A stretch of DNA of 64,000 nt from Capra hircus (lineage: Eukaryota; Chordata; Mammalia; Artiodactyla; Bovidae): positions 46,048,036-46,112,035 of the forward strand of contig NC_030820.1 of the NCBI RefSeq assembly GCF_001704415.2. The letters run 5' to 3'. Shown here one piece after another: positions 33,801 through 45,544 of this stretch (position 1 is the stretch's first letter; the number at the start of each line of letters is the position of its first letter). The translations under genes were made by a program, and so were the position numbers. Below the pieces are notes generated by a model. That model had not been told where the DNA came from and did not search any database. It worked only from the letters and a program-made list of their open reading frames with translations.

Positions 33801-35589
33801 TCATTTTAACTAGTGATCAAGATTAAAGTTCACCCAGTCTTATTTCCTGTATTGGCTCTGTAACATTTTCACATTCCATGCTCCGACCAGAGAATGACAG
33901 TAGCTGAGCTTATCAGGGAGTTGGTTGATGTGTGGCATGTGATGATGTGAAAGGTATTACCAAGTGGGAATTTGAATTTAAGTGCCAAGGACTGGAAGCA
34001 TGCTGGGCATGTAAGGGACAGAAGAGTTACTGCAGAGGTGTGAACACAGCTGTGCATCCTTGGCACTGTGCTTGCACACTGAGTTAGGTCGTTGCTGTTT
34101 CACCTGTGCGTTTCTGCCCTGACTCGTGGCTAGTCTGAATTGCTTTCTCTCCAAGCTGGTTTGCCACATTAGCACATTTTCACATTATCTTTGCTGTTGA
34201 TTCAGACTTTGATTACTCATCATTTTCTTATTTTAAATGAAAGATTTTTTCCTTATTCTTGGACTGTATGGTTCACATATTAGAATATGCATGTTATTTT
34301 ATAAAGATTACCTCTAAATACACATGTACTTGAATATCCAGCAGATGGTTGATTGCAACTCTAGGGCTCGGATCATTGTTTATAGTGCCTCCTCCAATGA
34401 CACATCAGTGGGTAGAGGATTGTATACATTATGCTTCCTTATTTTAGAAATGTTTAGAAAACATTTCTGTAAGTTAGAAGTTTTATACTGTCATGGTTAT
34501 TATTATTTAGGTAGTGGATTCATCAAAACTTTATCATACACATTATGTGCCAAGGTTGTCCAGATGTGTTACTCTCGATAGTTCAGGGTGATTTTGATCT
34601 TGAAAGTGATTCTGTGCACAAGAAGCCTCAGAGCTTTTGTTGGAGTGTTTCCTGCAGCTCATTAGTCTTACAAAAAGAAGTAACCATTATACAAACTAGC
34701 TCAAAATAACTAGCTTACTACATGTCTTATGTATAGAAATATTTAAAGATATATTTATATATTCACATTCATATAATTTGAAGATAAAATAATATAAAAA
34801 TCCTAGATATTCTGCATCTTGCAAAACTAAGGGAAATAATATTCATTCATTTTAATGTTTCTAATAAAATCTTTGTCTCCATTTTATTCCGGTTACTTGT
34901 CCAGATGGGGCAGTTTGTTTAAGACAGTTCCTGGACTCATTAATTTAGGCAGCCCTTTATATATACCTTTAAGCATGTTTTAAAAGTGAGAATATAACTG
35001 TTATTTAGTCTTTCTTTCAGCAGTGTTTAGGGACTGTATCTGTTTCTGTCACATGGTAGGATCTCGATGAATGAGTAAATGAATGCAAAAATGAAAGTCA
35101 GGGTGACTTCCATCGCATTTGGGAATTTTGAGGTAAAGCTTAGGAATGAGTATGAAGCTAATTCAATAAAGGCCAAGTGAAAGTTGTATTTTATAGTCAT
35201 TTCAGAGCTCATTCAGCATTGGGCAGTAGTAGTGTGCTCTTCAGATCCTGGATTTCCAGAAGATCAGAGTGCAATGTTTTATCCTCTTTGGTAGAAGAAG
35301 CAGAGGGCTGTGGTGGCTCCTCATTTCAAAGAGGAAAGCCAGACCTACATCGCCTTGCCTTTTGACATGCTGTCCAGCATCTTGGGCTTCCTGAAGCTGC
35401 CTGGGCCCCTGCTGGTGGAATAGACACCACAGGCCGCAGAGGATAGAATCGTGCATCCCTGTGTCGTGTGTCGTATGTCGTATGTCCCTGGGGCCCAGGA
35501 CATATTGAAATGTGCTGTATCAGAGGGTCAGGATGATGAAAATCACAGAATGCTGGTGAAAGAGATCAGAGAGTTAAATACCTTGTTCA
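33801..35589. other. Intronic sequence with an L2-like fragment
   Basis: 34990-35095 (gggactgtatctgtttctgtcacatgg to gatgaatgagtaaatgaatg) resembles the 3' end of an L2. A short 7-bp tandem repeat lies at 35461-35486. Otherwise nothing was identified. Confidence 0.45.
35461..35486 (+). repeat. Short GTRTGTC tandem repeat
   Basis: gtgtc followed by gtgtgtc, gtatgtc, gtatgtc: a tiny heptamer array. Confidence 0.85.
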
Positions 35590-36250
35590 TGGATCAGATG
35601 ATGCAGTGTGTAAAGATGTAGTTCTCCCTAAACTGATACATGAATTTAAGAGAACTCCTATCAAAGCAGTTTGCTTAGCAAAGTTTGTGGTAGCTACCAT
35701 AGACATTTCCTAGAATTTATGTGGAGAGGGAAAGGCCCTCAAACAGCCCAAACAACTTTGGCAAAGAAGAGTAAAGTAGGAGAATCATTCCTTTCAGTGC
35801 TAAGTCTTCCTGAGTAGCCACAGTTGTCAACAGTGTGTGTTAGACCCACAGTGCAGTGGAATGGGATGGGGGACTCAGACCTATACAAAATGCCCAATTT
35901 TTGACCAAAAAGCAAAACGAATTCAGTGGTGGTGAAGGGATAATCTTTCCCATAAATCACATTGGAGCAATTGGACATCCATAGACCAATAATAATAATG
36001 ATAATCTAGACCTGAATCCCACACCTTGTACAAAAATTGACTTAAGTCTCATAGATCTCAGTGTAAAATGTAAAACAACAAAATGTCTAGCAAAAAAGAA
36101 ATCTTCAAGTCTGATGGTGAAGCAAAGCATTCTTAGATTGAAACTAAAAGCACAATCCCTAAAATGAAGAGTGGGTAAATTGGATTCATCAAGATGAAAA
36201 CTTCTGCTCTGTGGAAGACTCTGCAAGAGAAAGAGAAGAGGCCCCTGTGT
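35590..36250 (+). mobile_element. Old L1 ORF2 C-terminal fragment, sense
   Basis: ttctccctaaactgatacatg, tatcaaagcagtttgcttagc, aatttatgtggagaggg, agcaattggacatccatagacc, cacaccttgtacaaaaattgac, taaattggattcatcaagatgaaaacttctgctc follow the distal part of L1 ORF2. No open frame survives. Confidence 0.82.
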
Positions 36251-36282
36251 TTGTTGACGTGCACGCCTCCTCCCGACTTTTG

Positions 36283-36316
36283 ACACTTGTCAGAGTGTCT
36301 GACACTTGACAAGTGT
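36283..36316. repeat. Near-perfect palindrome (hairpin)
   Basis: acacttgtcagagtgtc and gacacttgacaagtgt are inverted repeats around a single T at 36300, with one bulged base. They can form a stem of about 16 base pairs. Because it contains a 19-bp-spaced direct repeat of tgacacttg (36281 and 36300), it may have arisen by local template switching. Confidence 0.9.
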
Positions 36317-36557
36317 GAGAGTTAAGTGATAGCATCTGGGCATTACTGGCTAGAGTTATGATTTCAACATAGTGCATTTTTAAAATACATATTATTTTCT
36401 CTGGTCATACATTTACTAAATGTTTTGAGAAACTTTTTGGTTATTGACATAAACATGAAAATCTGAGCAATGTTAATATGTAGTTCTTGAGAATTTTTTC
36501 CATTATACTGAGTATTTGGATAAGTCCTGGTGATTTTATAATCCTAGAGATTATATT

Positions 36558-36625
36558 CAAGCCTGGTAGGTAGGCTACAGTCCATGGGTCACAGAGTCAG
36601 ACATGACTTAGTGACTGAACAACAG
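36558..36625 (+). mobile_element. Bov-tA/BovB 3' tail fragment
   Basis: gcctggtaggtaggctacagtccatgggtcacagagtcagacatgacttagtgactgaacaac is the 3' end shared by Bov-tA and BovB. Confidence 0.85.
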
Positions 36626-39600
36626 CCTTATTTAAACGATGTTATATGAAACTCCAATTTCTAAATTTTACATGGAAAATACAACATAAACCTGAGAAAG
36701 ATGAATGATAACTCCAGCAGTACATATATTATAGTAACAGAGGAAAACATAATGAACTGTGAAGTGATACCATATTGTGAGACATGGGCCCAGGTTCTGG
36801 AAGGACATGAAGGCCCGGCTGATGGGTTTACCCTCAATCCTGAGAGCCGTGAACAGCCTCTTCCATGCTGCAAGGATGAGGTTATGCAGTCTCACCACCC
36901 TCTTAAGTGGGAAGTCAGTCTGGCTGCGGGTGCAGAGGACTGAGATCCGGAGCTGTGAGCGGCTGTGTAGGCGATGCAGGGAGAGCTGATAGCATCTGGG
37001 ATTTGGTGATGGTGGCAGGGGTGAAAGAGAAGTGCATGGATGCCAAAGAGGTTGGGCTTAAGAGTTTCCTCAGGGTTTCTGATAGCTCCATTATCTGCTA
37101 TCTTCCATCTGGCTCCCCTGGAGCCATCACGCTCTTGGCTTGCCCTGCCGCCTGCCTGCTGAGCTTGGAATTCTTCCTGTGCAGCTGGAGCAGGAGCTGC
37201 GCCTGAAAGCCTGGTGTATCCCTCACAAGTTTGCCCTTGTGATAGATGCCACACAAGTATGTGCTGGGTCTTTAAACTGTGTTTTCTTCCCTACTCCGTG
37301 CTTTCTGAGACATTTCACTTTCTGTGTATTCGATCTTTTCAACTACGGTGGAAGGTAATAGGTGTTATTTACCGATATTTTGTTACTGAGAAAGATGAGA
37401 CCCAGAGAAATTAGTTGATGTGCAGACCCCCCAGTTTATGTTTAAGGTGAGGAGAGGTCCCTGGTCTGCCTGCTTCTCCTCCCCTGGACAGGTGGGTTCT
37501 TGCCAGGACAGCAGAATCTATGCGGAAAAGATGACAGACGCTGCCTTCAGCAGCTAGGCGCGAGGGAGAAGGCTGTCAAGGGTGCTCCCTAAGCCTTATA
37601 AAGCCATTGGCTTAGGAGAGAGGCATTCTGAAGGTTCCTGACAGCCATAAAATTCCAAACATGGAAATGATTGCTTTGTTAAATAAAGCATTCGTTCCAG
37701 CATTAAATAATAAAATAAACTCCTGACACCAGGAATGGAAACCGTCCCTGTTAGGCTGATCTGTTTCCCTGGTGCTGACCCAGTCGTGTGGTGGCTCACA
37801 TACTACCCTCCTGGGGGCACTGCTGGCTCTGCAGGTTTCCCCATTCTGAACAGAGGCCCGCAGGGCTCCGCAGATTCCCCTGAGTCTGACTGTGCCAGAA
37901 TGAAGCCAGGACGGAAGAAGAAAGGAGCTGCAGTGTCGTCTCCCTCCTTGCATTTCCTGGGCCAGTTTTTCCTTCATTTTCCTAATACTCAGGGTTTGCC
38001 TGAAAACTCTTGACTACAGTATAAATAGGAAAAAGACTGGGAAGGAGAATGATTTCTGAGTCAGTGAGATTCCACCACATGTTGGGGGCTTCACTTGACT
38101 TGCATTTTCAGTTGAGACTTTTGACTTGACTGTAAATCTCTCTTTTCTTTGTTACAGAACACATATGAGAACTTTAATTTCTACTGTTGAAATTCTCAAT
38201 TTTATGGAACTTCTTTGTCCAGGAATAGTAATATAAATAACTTTTGATAAAGTATTAATAGAAACTGTCTCAAAAAACTACTTTTATTTTCTCTTCACTG
38301 AGGTTACAGATGATTTCTGCATTTACTTTTCTGTCCTATATCTTATTTCTGAAATGAAAGAGTTAAATGGGTATCTTGAGTATCAAAACATGGAAAATAG
38401 CTCTTTAGGATTTTGTATGGAAAATTCTCAAGCAAGGCATCCTGCAGCCTGTGTCCTTCAACATCAGCAGCTAAATGCTCCTTTGCAAGGAGCAAAATGT
38501 TGTAGATGCAGCGTGTGGAAGTGGTCTGCACGTTTCCTTGATACAGTGTTCTTTTAACTTCCAGGTTGAAAGAATACTAATGAACCTGCCATAAACCATG
38601 GAAGTCTTTGTAGATTGATAGGTTTTAACAACGTCTTGCTTAGAAATGTGTGGAGCACGGTTCCTCTTGTAGTGTTTCTGCCTTGAGTTTGCAAGTTTCA
38701 CCCTGAAGAGTGTGTGTTCATTACAGATCGAGAGGGAGGAGCAGAGGGGAGGAATAGCCAACTAATCCTTTAGCTTAAGTGGACGTAAAGTGTAGAGAAA
38801 CATTTTGTGTTTCCATGGTGACATCATGGCCTTGATTGTAGGTAGGTCAACCTCAGGCAGAAACCAAGGAGCTGCTCTAGGTGGGTTTAGTTGTGTGTAA
38901 AGCTGGCCAGCATCAGTCTTTCCTAGAACCTTCTTTAACCCATCTTGCTTCCTTCTCTCAGCCATCTAGGCTTCCAGTTTCTCTCTTCCATCTCTAGCCA
39001 CCTACCTATCTTACTGTATTTTCCCAAGATCCTCATTGTTTGAACACAAGATCCCCCTATGTCTATAAACTTGTAGTAACTTTGACATAAATAATCTGAT
39101 GGACCTCTGTCTACCAGATGCTGAAGTAGCCCCAGAGTTAAAAAATAACTGAACTTTGTGTGTGAAAAAGGAAATGCAGTGAGGACGTGTCAGCTCTGAT
39201 GCCAGGGTCCGGGCACCTGAGGAACCTGCCCTTGTTGCAGACGCTAGATCCATTGTGTGACAGTGAGCCAGGGCGGTATCTCACACACTTGAATGATGGA
39301 GTAATCTCGATTTCCCTGCCTTTCTCGATGTGGCCACTAAACAGTTAAGTAATCACCAGCCATTTGCCCTGATTTTGAATGCAGTGTCTATCCAGTCACC
39401 ATTTGAAGTCCCTCTGTATGTTGGTGTCTTCAGCTCATTTGTGACTAACTCCATCAACACATAGTCCTGGTCTGTAGAACAGTGGGGTCACACTTGGTTC
39501 TTTAGGACACTGACGCATGAAGGTGTCACAGCGTGGCTTGGAAGGTAAGCCACTTGTATGTGTTACCAAAAAAAAAAAAAAAAAAAAATCACACACACAA

Positions 39601-40590
39601 AAACACTGTGAGCAGCCATCCGAAGCCTCGTGAGACTTGTGCAGAATTCCGTGTGGCCTGGGGTATTAGTGAGACAGGGCAGGGATGGGGGCATGGAAAC
39701 AGGCAGTGGGGTGCGAGGGTTCCTAGTCAGGTGGAGAACTGGGCAGGACATCAGGTAGTGAGAATGCTGACCAGTGGTCACATAGGGAGGCTTGAGTGAA
39801 AACTCCAGGTGTGGTTTCTATGGGAAAAGTTTTGGAGTTAGACAAAGGTTCTTTTCTTTTTCGATTTGAGGCCCTGGGCGAGAAACAAATAGAGTTTGCA
39901 CCTTGACTGCTTACCTGTAAAATCAGTGGTTATAAGGATTAAAAGAGATTACTTAGGACATGTAGGAGGGGGCTCAGTAGTTTATACTTCTGGCTTTGCA
40001 GGCTGCACAGTGTGTGTTGTGGTGCTTACCAGGGAGCATGACTGTGTGCCGGTAAAATTTTATTTCCAAAAACAACTCACAGGCTGGATTTGTAGTTAGC
40101 CAACCTGTGATTTAGACAAAATTCATGGCGTGTGGAAGTCATTCAGTAAATAGTGTTTCCCTTTCCCTCTGCTTGGTTTGGAGAGATGATGGCACCCTGG
40201 GATTCCCAAGTCGTGTCTGCAGGTTCTCTGAGCTGACTGCTTCATGCCAGCACGTAGTAGTGGAGCTAAAATAGAACACCTGTGTGGAAGTCCTGACTCC
40301 ACCTCCCACCTAGCTTTCTGAGTCTGTGGGATTAGGAACCTGTGTGGAGGCCTCTGTGAGGCCAACCTTAACATCTCCCCTTTAAAGAAGAGCTGTGGCT
40401 TCATGCCGAAAAGTGCCTGTTTTGCTTTGGGCCAAGATCTTTAGCAGCTGGAGCTTTCCAGAGTGAGGGTAAAGAGTCAGTGTCCTCTAAGGTGACTTCT
40501 AAGGTTGGCTTCAAGGGAGGGGACCTCTGCCCCTCACCTCCCTCCCACCCACCATGTACTTAAACGTTCATCTGGGGAATTTTTAGAACT
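36626..40590. other. Intronic sequence without clear features
   Basis: Several open frames at 36.7-37.3 kb and 37.6-38.0 kb have no homology I recognise. An A21 run at 39568-39588 followed by CACACAC is listed below. No RNA gene was seen. Confidence 0.45.
39568..39588 (+). repeat. Poly-A run (21) followed by a short CA tract
   Basis: A homopolymer with no identifiable retroelement upstream; probably length-variable. Confidence 0.9.
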
Positions 40591-40604
40591 TGAGCTGAAC
40601 TTTG

Positions 40605-42512
40605 AATCTTTCTCCTAGCTTGTTTAAGTGGCTGAGGATCAAGTATGTGTCTGCCTTTACTAGTGGGATTTTTCTCTTTCCTACAGATCCTTTTTGTGTA
40701 GCCTTTTTTCTTCCACCAAGAGAAGATCCTTTAACTTTTTTTTTAGGGTAGGTTCAGTATTGATGAACTCTTTTGAGTTTTTGCTTCTCTGAGAAGTTGT
40801 TGTTTTTTTTAAAATATTTTATTCGATTCTGAATGATAATCTTGCTGGGTAGAATATTGTAGGTTGCAAGAGTTTTTACCTTTCAGCACTTGATATGTAT
40901 CATACTACTCCCTTCTGGCCTGCAGAGTTTCTGCTGAAAAATCAGCTGATAGCCTTATGGGGGGTTCCCTTGAATGTGACTCCTTGTTTTCCTCTTGCTG
41001 CTTTTGGAATCCTCTTTATCTGTAACTTTTGCCCTTTTGATTATGACATGTCTTGGTGTGGGTCTCTGAGTTCATCTCATTTGGGATGGAACCCTTCATG
41101 CTTTGTCTTCCTGTATATATTTCCTTTTTCAGTTTTGGGAAGTTTCCAACCATAATTTCATCAGATACATATTTTACCCTCTTCTCTGTCTCTTCTTCTG
41201 GAACCTCTATAATATGGTGGTTAATATGCTTGATGTTGTCCCAGAGGCCATTTAAACTGTTCTCATTTTTAAATTTGCCTTTCTTTTTACTATTCTTATA
41301 ATGTGTGATTTCCATTGTTCTGTCTTCCAGATCATTACATGTTCCTCTGTATCACCTAATCTGCTTTTCTTTCCTTCTATTGTGTTTTTCATTTCACTTA
41401 CTGTATTCTTCAGTTCTGACTGATTCTTTAAAAAAAAAAAATTTTTTTTTTTCTAGTTCCTTGTTAAAATTCTCACTGTGTTCATGTGTTTCTTTCCCAA
41501 GTTTAGTTAGGATTCTTATTGCTAATGCTTTGAATTCTTTATCTGTTAAACTGTTTATTTTTGCTTCATTACTTGTGAGTACAAGTCCTGTCTTCCCAGG
41601 GTGTGCTGGCAGCTCTGGCCTTGGTAGCAGGAGGGGCTGGAGGTGGAAGGGTGAGGCCTGGAGCCTCGTGTGAGCTGGCCTTCCCCCCTGCTCCCCTCTG
41701 CTTGGTGGCATCACCACCCTGTGGAGTGGGCAGGGTCCCAGGTTCCTGGAGCAGAAGCCCTGAGGGTTAAGTCTGAGCCCACTCTGTTCCCTTTAAGTGT
41801 ATGTTTCCCCCATCCCGGCACCGGGCCCCTCACCCAGCAATGCTGAATCAAGAGGTGCCTGTGTGGGCTCTCAGCAGCGTTGAGGGGTTCAGGCCCAGAC
41901 AGAGGTTGGGCTGACTTACCACCTGTGTAAGCACCAGCAGTGGGACCACTACCCTGCTCAGTCACTGCTTCGGGTCTGCGCCGCTCTGAGTCTCACAGCC
42001 AGACCCTCTCCCCATTGAGAAGCAGGCGGGACTGGGCTCAGGCTGTGAAAAATGGGCAGTGGCTAGAGCAGCCTTCATGGCTAGACCAGCCATGCTTGGG
42101 GTCAAGCCAGCTGTGCTGCTCACCATGGAGCCCAGGCTTCCCACAGCCCTCCTGCTAGTCCGCAGGCCCTCCAGCCAGCCAGGGTGCTCGTCTTGCTGTC
42201 AGACCCCAGGACCAGCACACCGATCTGTGGCTGAACTGTCTGCTCCTCAGGGCAGAGCTCCGTCCCTGTGACCTTCCCGTTCCACGCAGCTGTTCCCTGG
42301 TATACAGGTCCTGACCTGATCACTTCTTTTGCCTTCCTACCCTGTTCCATGTGGATTGATCTTACAGCCTCAGTTCTACTGCAGTCTTTCTGCCAGTCTC
42401 TGGTTAGTTTTCAGTGAGAATTGCTCCACGTGGAGATATGTTTTAGAATTTTCATGGTGGGAGGTGAGCTCTACATCTTCCTACTCTGCTGTCTTGATCT
42501 CCTCCTCACAAC
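40605..42512 (-). mobile_element. L1 5' end (5' UTR/ORF1-side region), antisense, with 14-bp flanking repeat
   Basis: 40740-41590 matches the antisense of the conserved mammalian L1 5' region: tattgatgaactcttttgag, cttgctgggtagaatattg, cttctggcctgcagagtttctgctg, aaaaatcagctgatagcc, gtcttggtgtgggtctctgag, ttgatgttgtcccagaggcc. 41590-42510 is GC-rich and ends ctctgctgtcttgatctcctcc, like the inverted start of an L1 5' UTR. tgagctgaactttg flanks the whole block at 40591-40604 and 42513-42526. The 40605-40740 part is not recognised. An L1 5' UTR normally carries promoter activity. Confidence 0.65.
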
Positions 42513-42526
42513 TGAGCTGAACTTTG

Positions 42527-43908
42527 GGTGAAGAACAAGCCAGAAGGGGCTAGTTCACCAGACTAGGACTCGATGGCAGGACTGTGCAGAGCACCTGTGA
42601 GATTGACTGGGAAGGGAAGGACTGAGGGAAACACCAGGTAAAGAATAGGTACCTGCCATGCTCAGGTGACCTTCTGGCAGGCTGGTATGTGATTTTCCCA
42701 CCAACAAACCCTAACGCAAGTGCTCCGTCCCCTGCCACGTGCTTAACATTTTCCTCTGGGCATTCCCTCTGCGGGAGGGAGCAAGCTGGTTCTGAATTTA
42801 TAAAATGCTGAGCAGCAGCACAGTTAGCACAGAAACTAGCATTCTTATAGGTTTATTGTCTTCAAAGAATGGTCAGTTTGTTTTAGCATCAAAAATGCTC
42901 AATAGTCAATGGGGGATATTTCTTCCTATATCTGTATTGTTTACAGCTCTGTATACATAGACTAGTCATGAGTTCTGTGGGCTGGAGTGGACTGCTGGGA
43001 ACAGTGGTGGCCCAGGCGGTTCTTGGCCCAGGGTGCCTCTGGATTGATTGGACGTAGCAAGCCTCACCACCAGGAAAAGCAGGCTTAGCAACTTGTGTGT
43101 GACTCACAACAACTTTTCATTTGTTTGCTGTATTTTTGTTAAAACTTTAATATTTAGCTGATTTAGGAATGATGGTTTGGTCAGAATATTAGGGGAAAAA
43201 TGAAGAGTTTCAGAAAAATTCAGTGGCACAAATCAGCATTTGGGGTATGTCCGAGATTGCAATTGGGAAAGGCTGTTGCACGTCATAAAGGTTATCTATC
43301 CCAGGTACTTGGCAACCTAGCAATGAACGATCCTTGAATCTCTGGCTTTAGCAATTTAATTCCTGTTTTAATTGTAAACATCTTTTTCATATATTTTGGA
43401 TTCCATAGGTTGTATGTCCTCCTTGTTTTTATCTACCTTTTTTTGGCTTTAGACACTTGTTTTCAGAACTGCCCCAGTGTATAGTCCTTGGAACTGACAT
43501 GTCTGATAAGTAAAAAAAAAAAATCTCCTTAACGAAGGAAGATGCTCATTATTGGTGGTTTTGGCCAGCTCTCACTGGGGTAGACACCTGCAGAATCCGT
43601 TGTTGATTAAGTTAGTGAGCGCTGTGTAGATCAGGGAGGTTTCCTGCCCTGCAGATGTGAATAAGATTGCAATACTCTTAATTCTGGACTCCATCAGAGC
43701 CAAAACCTTGTGAGAAGGGGCTGGAGACCAGTGTGTGCATGCGCTGTAAAGGGTTTTATGTAACTTAAATGAATGTTTGCAAGCAGAAGAAAAGTCAAGG
43801 TGAATGATGTAAAGTGCTTTCTTCTTAAATTATAAGGAAACAGAAGACACCTACATGCGTGACTGTGTCTTTTTAGTTGAGTGCTCAGCTCTACCAGTGA
43901 AAGCATTC
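42527..43908. other. Intronic sequence upstream of the DIP2C exon
   Basis: No recognised repeat or gene. The last 25 bases before 43934 are a pyrimidine-rich splice acceptor. Confidence 0.55.
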
Positions 43909-43934
43909 TGAACTTCCCTTTCCTTCTCTTACAG
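43909..43934 (+). promoter_or_regulatory. DIP2C: Branch point and splice acceptor of the DITQKGY exon
   Basis: ctgaact (branch-like) then cccctttccttctcttacag-like pyrimidine tract ending at the AG of 43933-43934. The only frame-compatible acceptor for the DIP2C reading. Confidence 0.85.
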
Positions 43935-44006
43935 GTGACATCACACAGAAAGGATATGAAAAGAAGAGATCAAAATTGATTGGAGCCTACCTGCCCCAGC
44001 CTCCGA
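43935..44006 (+). CDS. DIP2C: DIP2C coding exon (DMAP1-binding domain, GDITQKGY exon)
   Basis: Coding exon of disco-interacting protein 2 homolog C, a large protein with an N-terminal DMAP1-binding domain followed by two AMP-binding (fatty-acyl-AMP-ligase-like) domains. The 72 bases read G(split)-DITQKGYEKKRSKLIGAYLPQPP plus the first base of an arginine codon. The DITQKGYEKKRSKL core is the signature of the DMAP1-binding domain shared by DIP2A, B and C. The continuation IGAYLPQPP distinguishes C from the paralogues as I remember them. The acceptor is a long pyrimidine tract ending in ttacag at 43934, with a branch-like ctgaact about 25 bases upstream. The donor is CCGA|GTATGT at 44007. The exon enters and leaves in phase 1 and is a multiple of three, so skipping it would keep the frame. 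KKRSK is a small basic patch. The paralogue assignment rests on recognition, not on a search. Confidence 0.95.
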
Positions 44007-45521
44007 GTATGTAAACCTTGCTGAGTAGCACAAGGTGTCCAGTTTTAAGAGTTAACTGCAACTCCTGAGAGAACAGCTGAGCACCAGTCCTCCCCCAGTC
44101 CCCAGACTGCATGCGGATCAGGCCCTTGAGGTGGCACCAACCCCACACAACTCCTTGTGTGACTGCAGCATATTTTGTGAATTCAGAAGACACATAGGAA
44201 TTTTCTGTGAAGGTGCCAGATAATTGTAATAGGTATTCATCCACAGAGGAAAATAATATGTTTGATTACTTTAAAATATTCTAATCATAAAAAAATATAA
44301 GAACGTTTATGGTTTAAACATGAATTTTGGCTTAGTTAAAATTATTGATAATGGTTTAAGTTACTCAACAGTTTTTGTTAACTTCATTGGTGTGGGTTGG
44401 GGGAGGCAAATTGAGAAAATGATGTAACATCCTGCCTGGGATTTTGAAATCATAAAGGTTGGTTAGTTGTTTTTTGAAACATGATTGTCTGCATTATGAA
44501 TTCTCAACCAAGTACAAGTTCTGTTTAATTCTGTGGTTTTCACACATGCAAGTACATAGGATTCTACACTTGAGCTGGTTCTGTACATTTCAGGGAAAGG
44601 AGGGAGACCCTGGGCTGCAGGTGTTAACACCTCTGTTCTGAGGGCAACCTGGAGAATTTTCTGGGCATCAGGAAGGGCTTAATGCTAACACAAGTCCTCC
44701 AGGAGGTAGGATAGCAGCAGAAATGGACTCTGCAGTGTTCACTGTTGGCGCAGATGTAAAGCCATGCTGAGATGTTCTAGCTAGAAGAGCTTCAGCTCCA
44801 CGTGTGCAGGCCTTTTGGCTCCCTGGGCTGTGACATGGCCTCCAGTGTTGGGGGTGAGGGGGTATGTCCTCATCTGGAGCTCACCTTCTAGGACATTTGT
44901 GTTGAGTATGCTGCTTTTTTAGCCTTGTTTGATTTTGTGTGGTTTCTTTCTTTCCTTGGAGCTTAAGAAAGTTAATGTAACGATTGGCTGGCTATGCAGG
45001 GCTGCCTTAGCTGGCGACCTGGGTTTTCTTGCTGTCTGGTCTGTAAAAGGAAGGAGCTATGTGCTATCTGAGTGGATGGAAGAGCATTGTGTTGTTTGGC
45101 TGACCCCGTGTGTGAGAGCTTTAGAGAACGCACGGGGGCAGACAACTAGGTGTGGTCTCCCTGCTTTCCTTCTCATCCTCCAGCAGAACTGCTGGGATGA
45201 CTTCCTATCTGCAGGTGGCCCTTTGTGGTTTTGGAGGAAGGCTGGTGGGGAGGCGGTAGGTCCTTGTGTTGCTAGATTTTATTTTCTGTGCCTTACCAAA
45301 CAAAAGTGAAACAGAAGCAGTTCTGTGTATTCCCAGGAGACGGCTCTGGGAGATGGAGCCTCTACAGTCCCAGGACGAGGCTGACCCGCATTGCTGGGCG
45401 CTGAGGGTGGCCCTGTGTGACGTGGTCCCCTTGGTGTTTTTTGTGCTGTTCTGCATGGGGTCGGCAGCTCTGCTCGGCGCTGTAACAAATTTAAAAAAAA
45501 CTAAAGTTTGAATTAATTAGT

Positions 45522-45544
45522 TTTTTTTCAACTTGTTACAGCAG
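45522..45544 (+). promoter_or_regulatory. DIP2C: Tandem NAGNAG acceptor of the candidate cassette exon
   Basis: T8 tract, then caacttgttacagcag. Either AG (45540-45541 or 45543-45544) would keep the frame, adding or dropping one codon. Confidence 0.55.

Larger units (their letters stand above)
1..43934 (+). other. DIP2C: DIP2C first coding intron (3' part)
   Basis: Inferred intron: no coding exon of DIP2C or any other host gene could be recognised here, and the segment ends in a strong splice acceptor at the GDITQKGY exon. Exon 1 (the N-terminal start and its usual CpG-rich promoter) is not in the window, so this is only the 3' part of the intron. The first DIP2C intron is known to be very long in mammals. 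The content is interspersed repeats listed separately plus unique-looking AT-moderate sequence. Confidence 0.85.

Noticed and set aside
39568..39588. Poly-A as the tail of a processed pseudogene
   Set aside because: No coding or retroelement-like sequence and no target duplication could be recognised upstream.
40740..41590. Possible host exons in the open frames here
   Set aside because: The nucleotide pattern is the antisense of a mammalian L1 5' region.
42527..43908. Alternative DIP2C first exon just upstream of the DITQKGY exon
   Set aside because: No CpG cluster, start codon with in-frame donor, or promoter elements that stand out.
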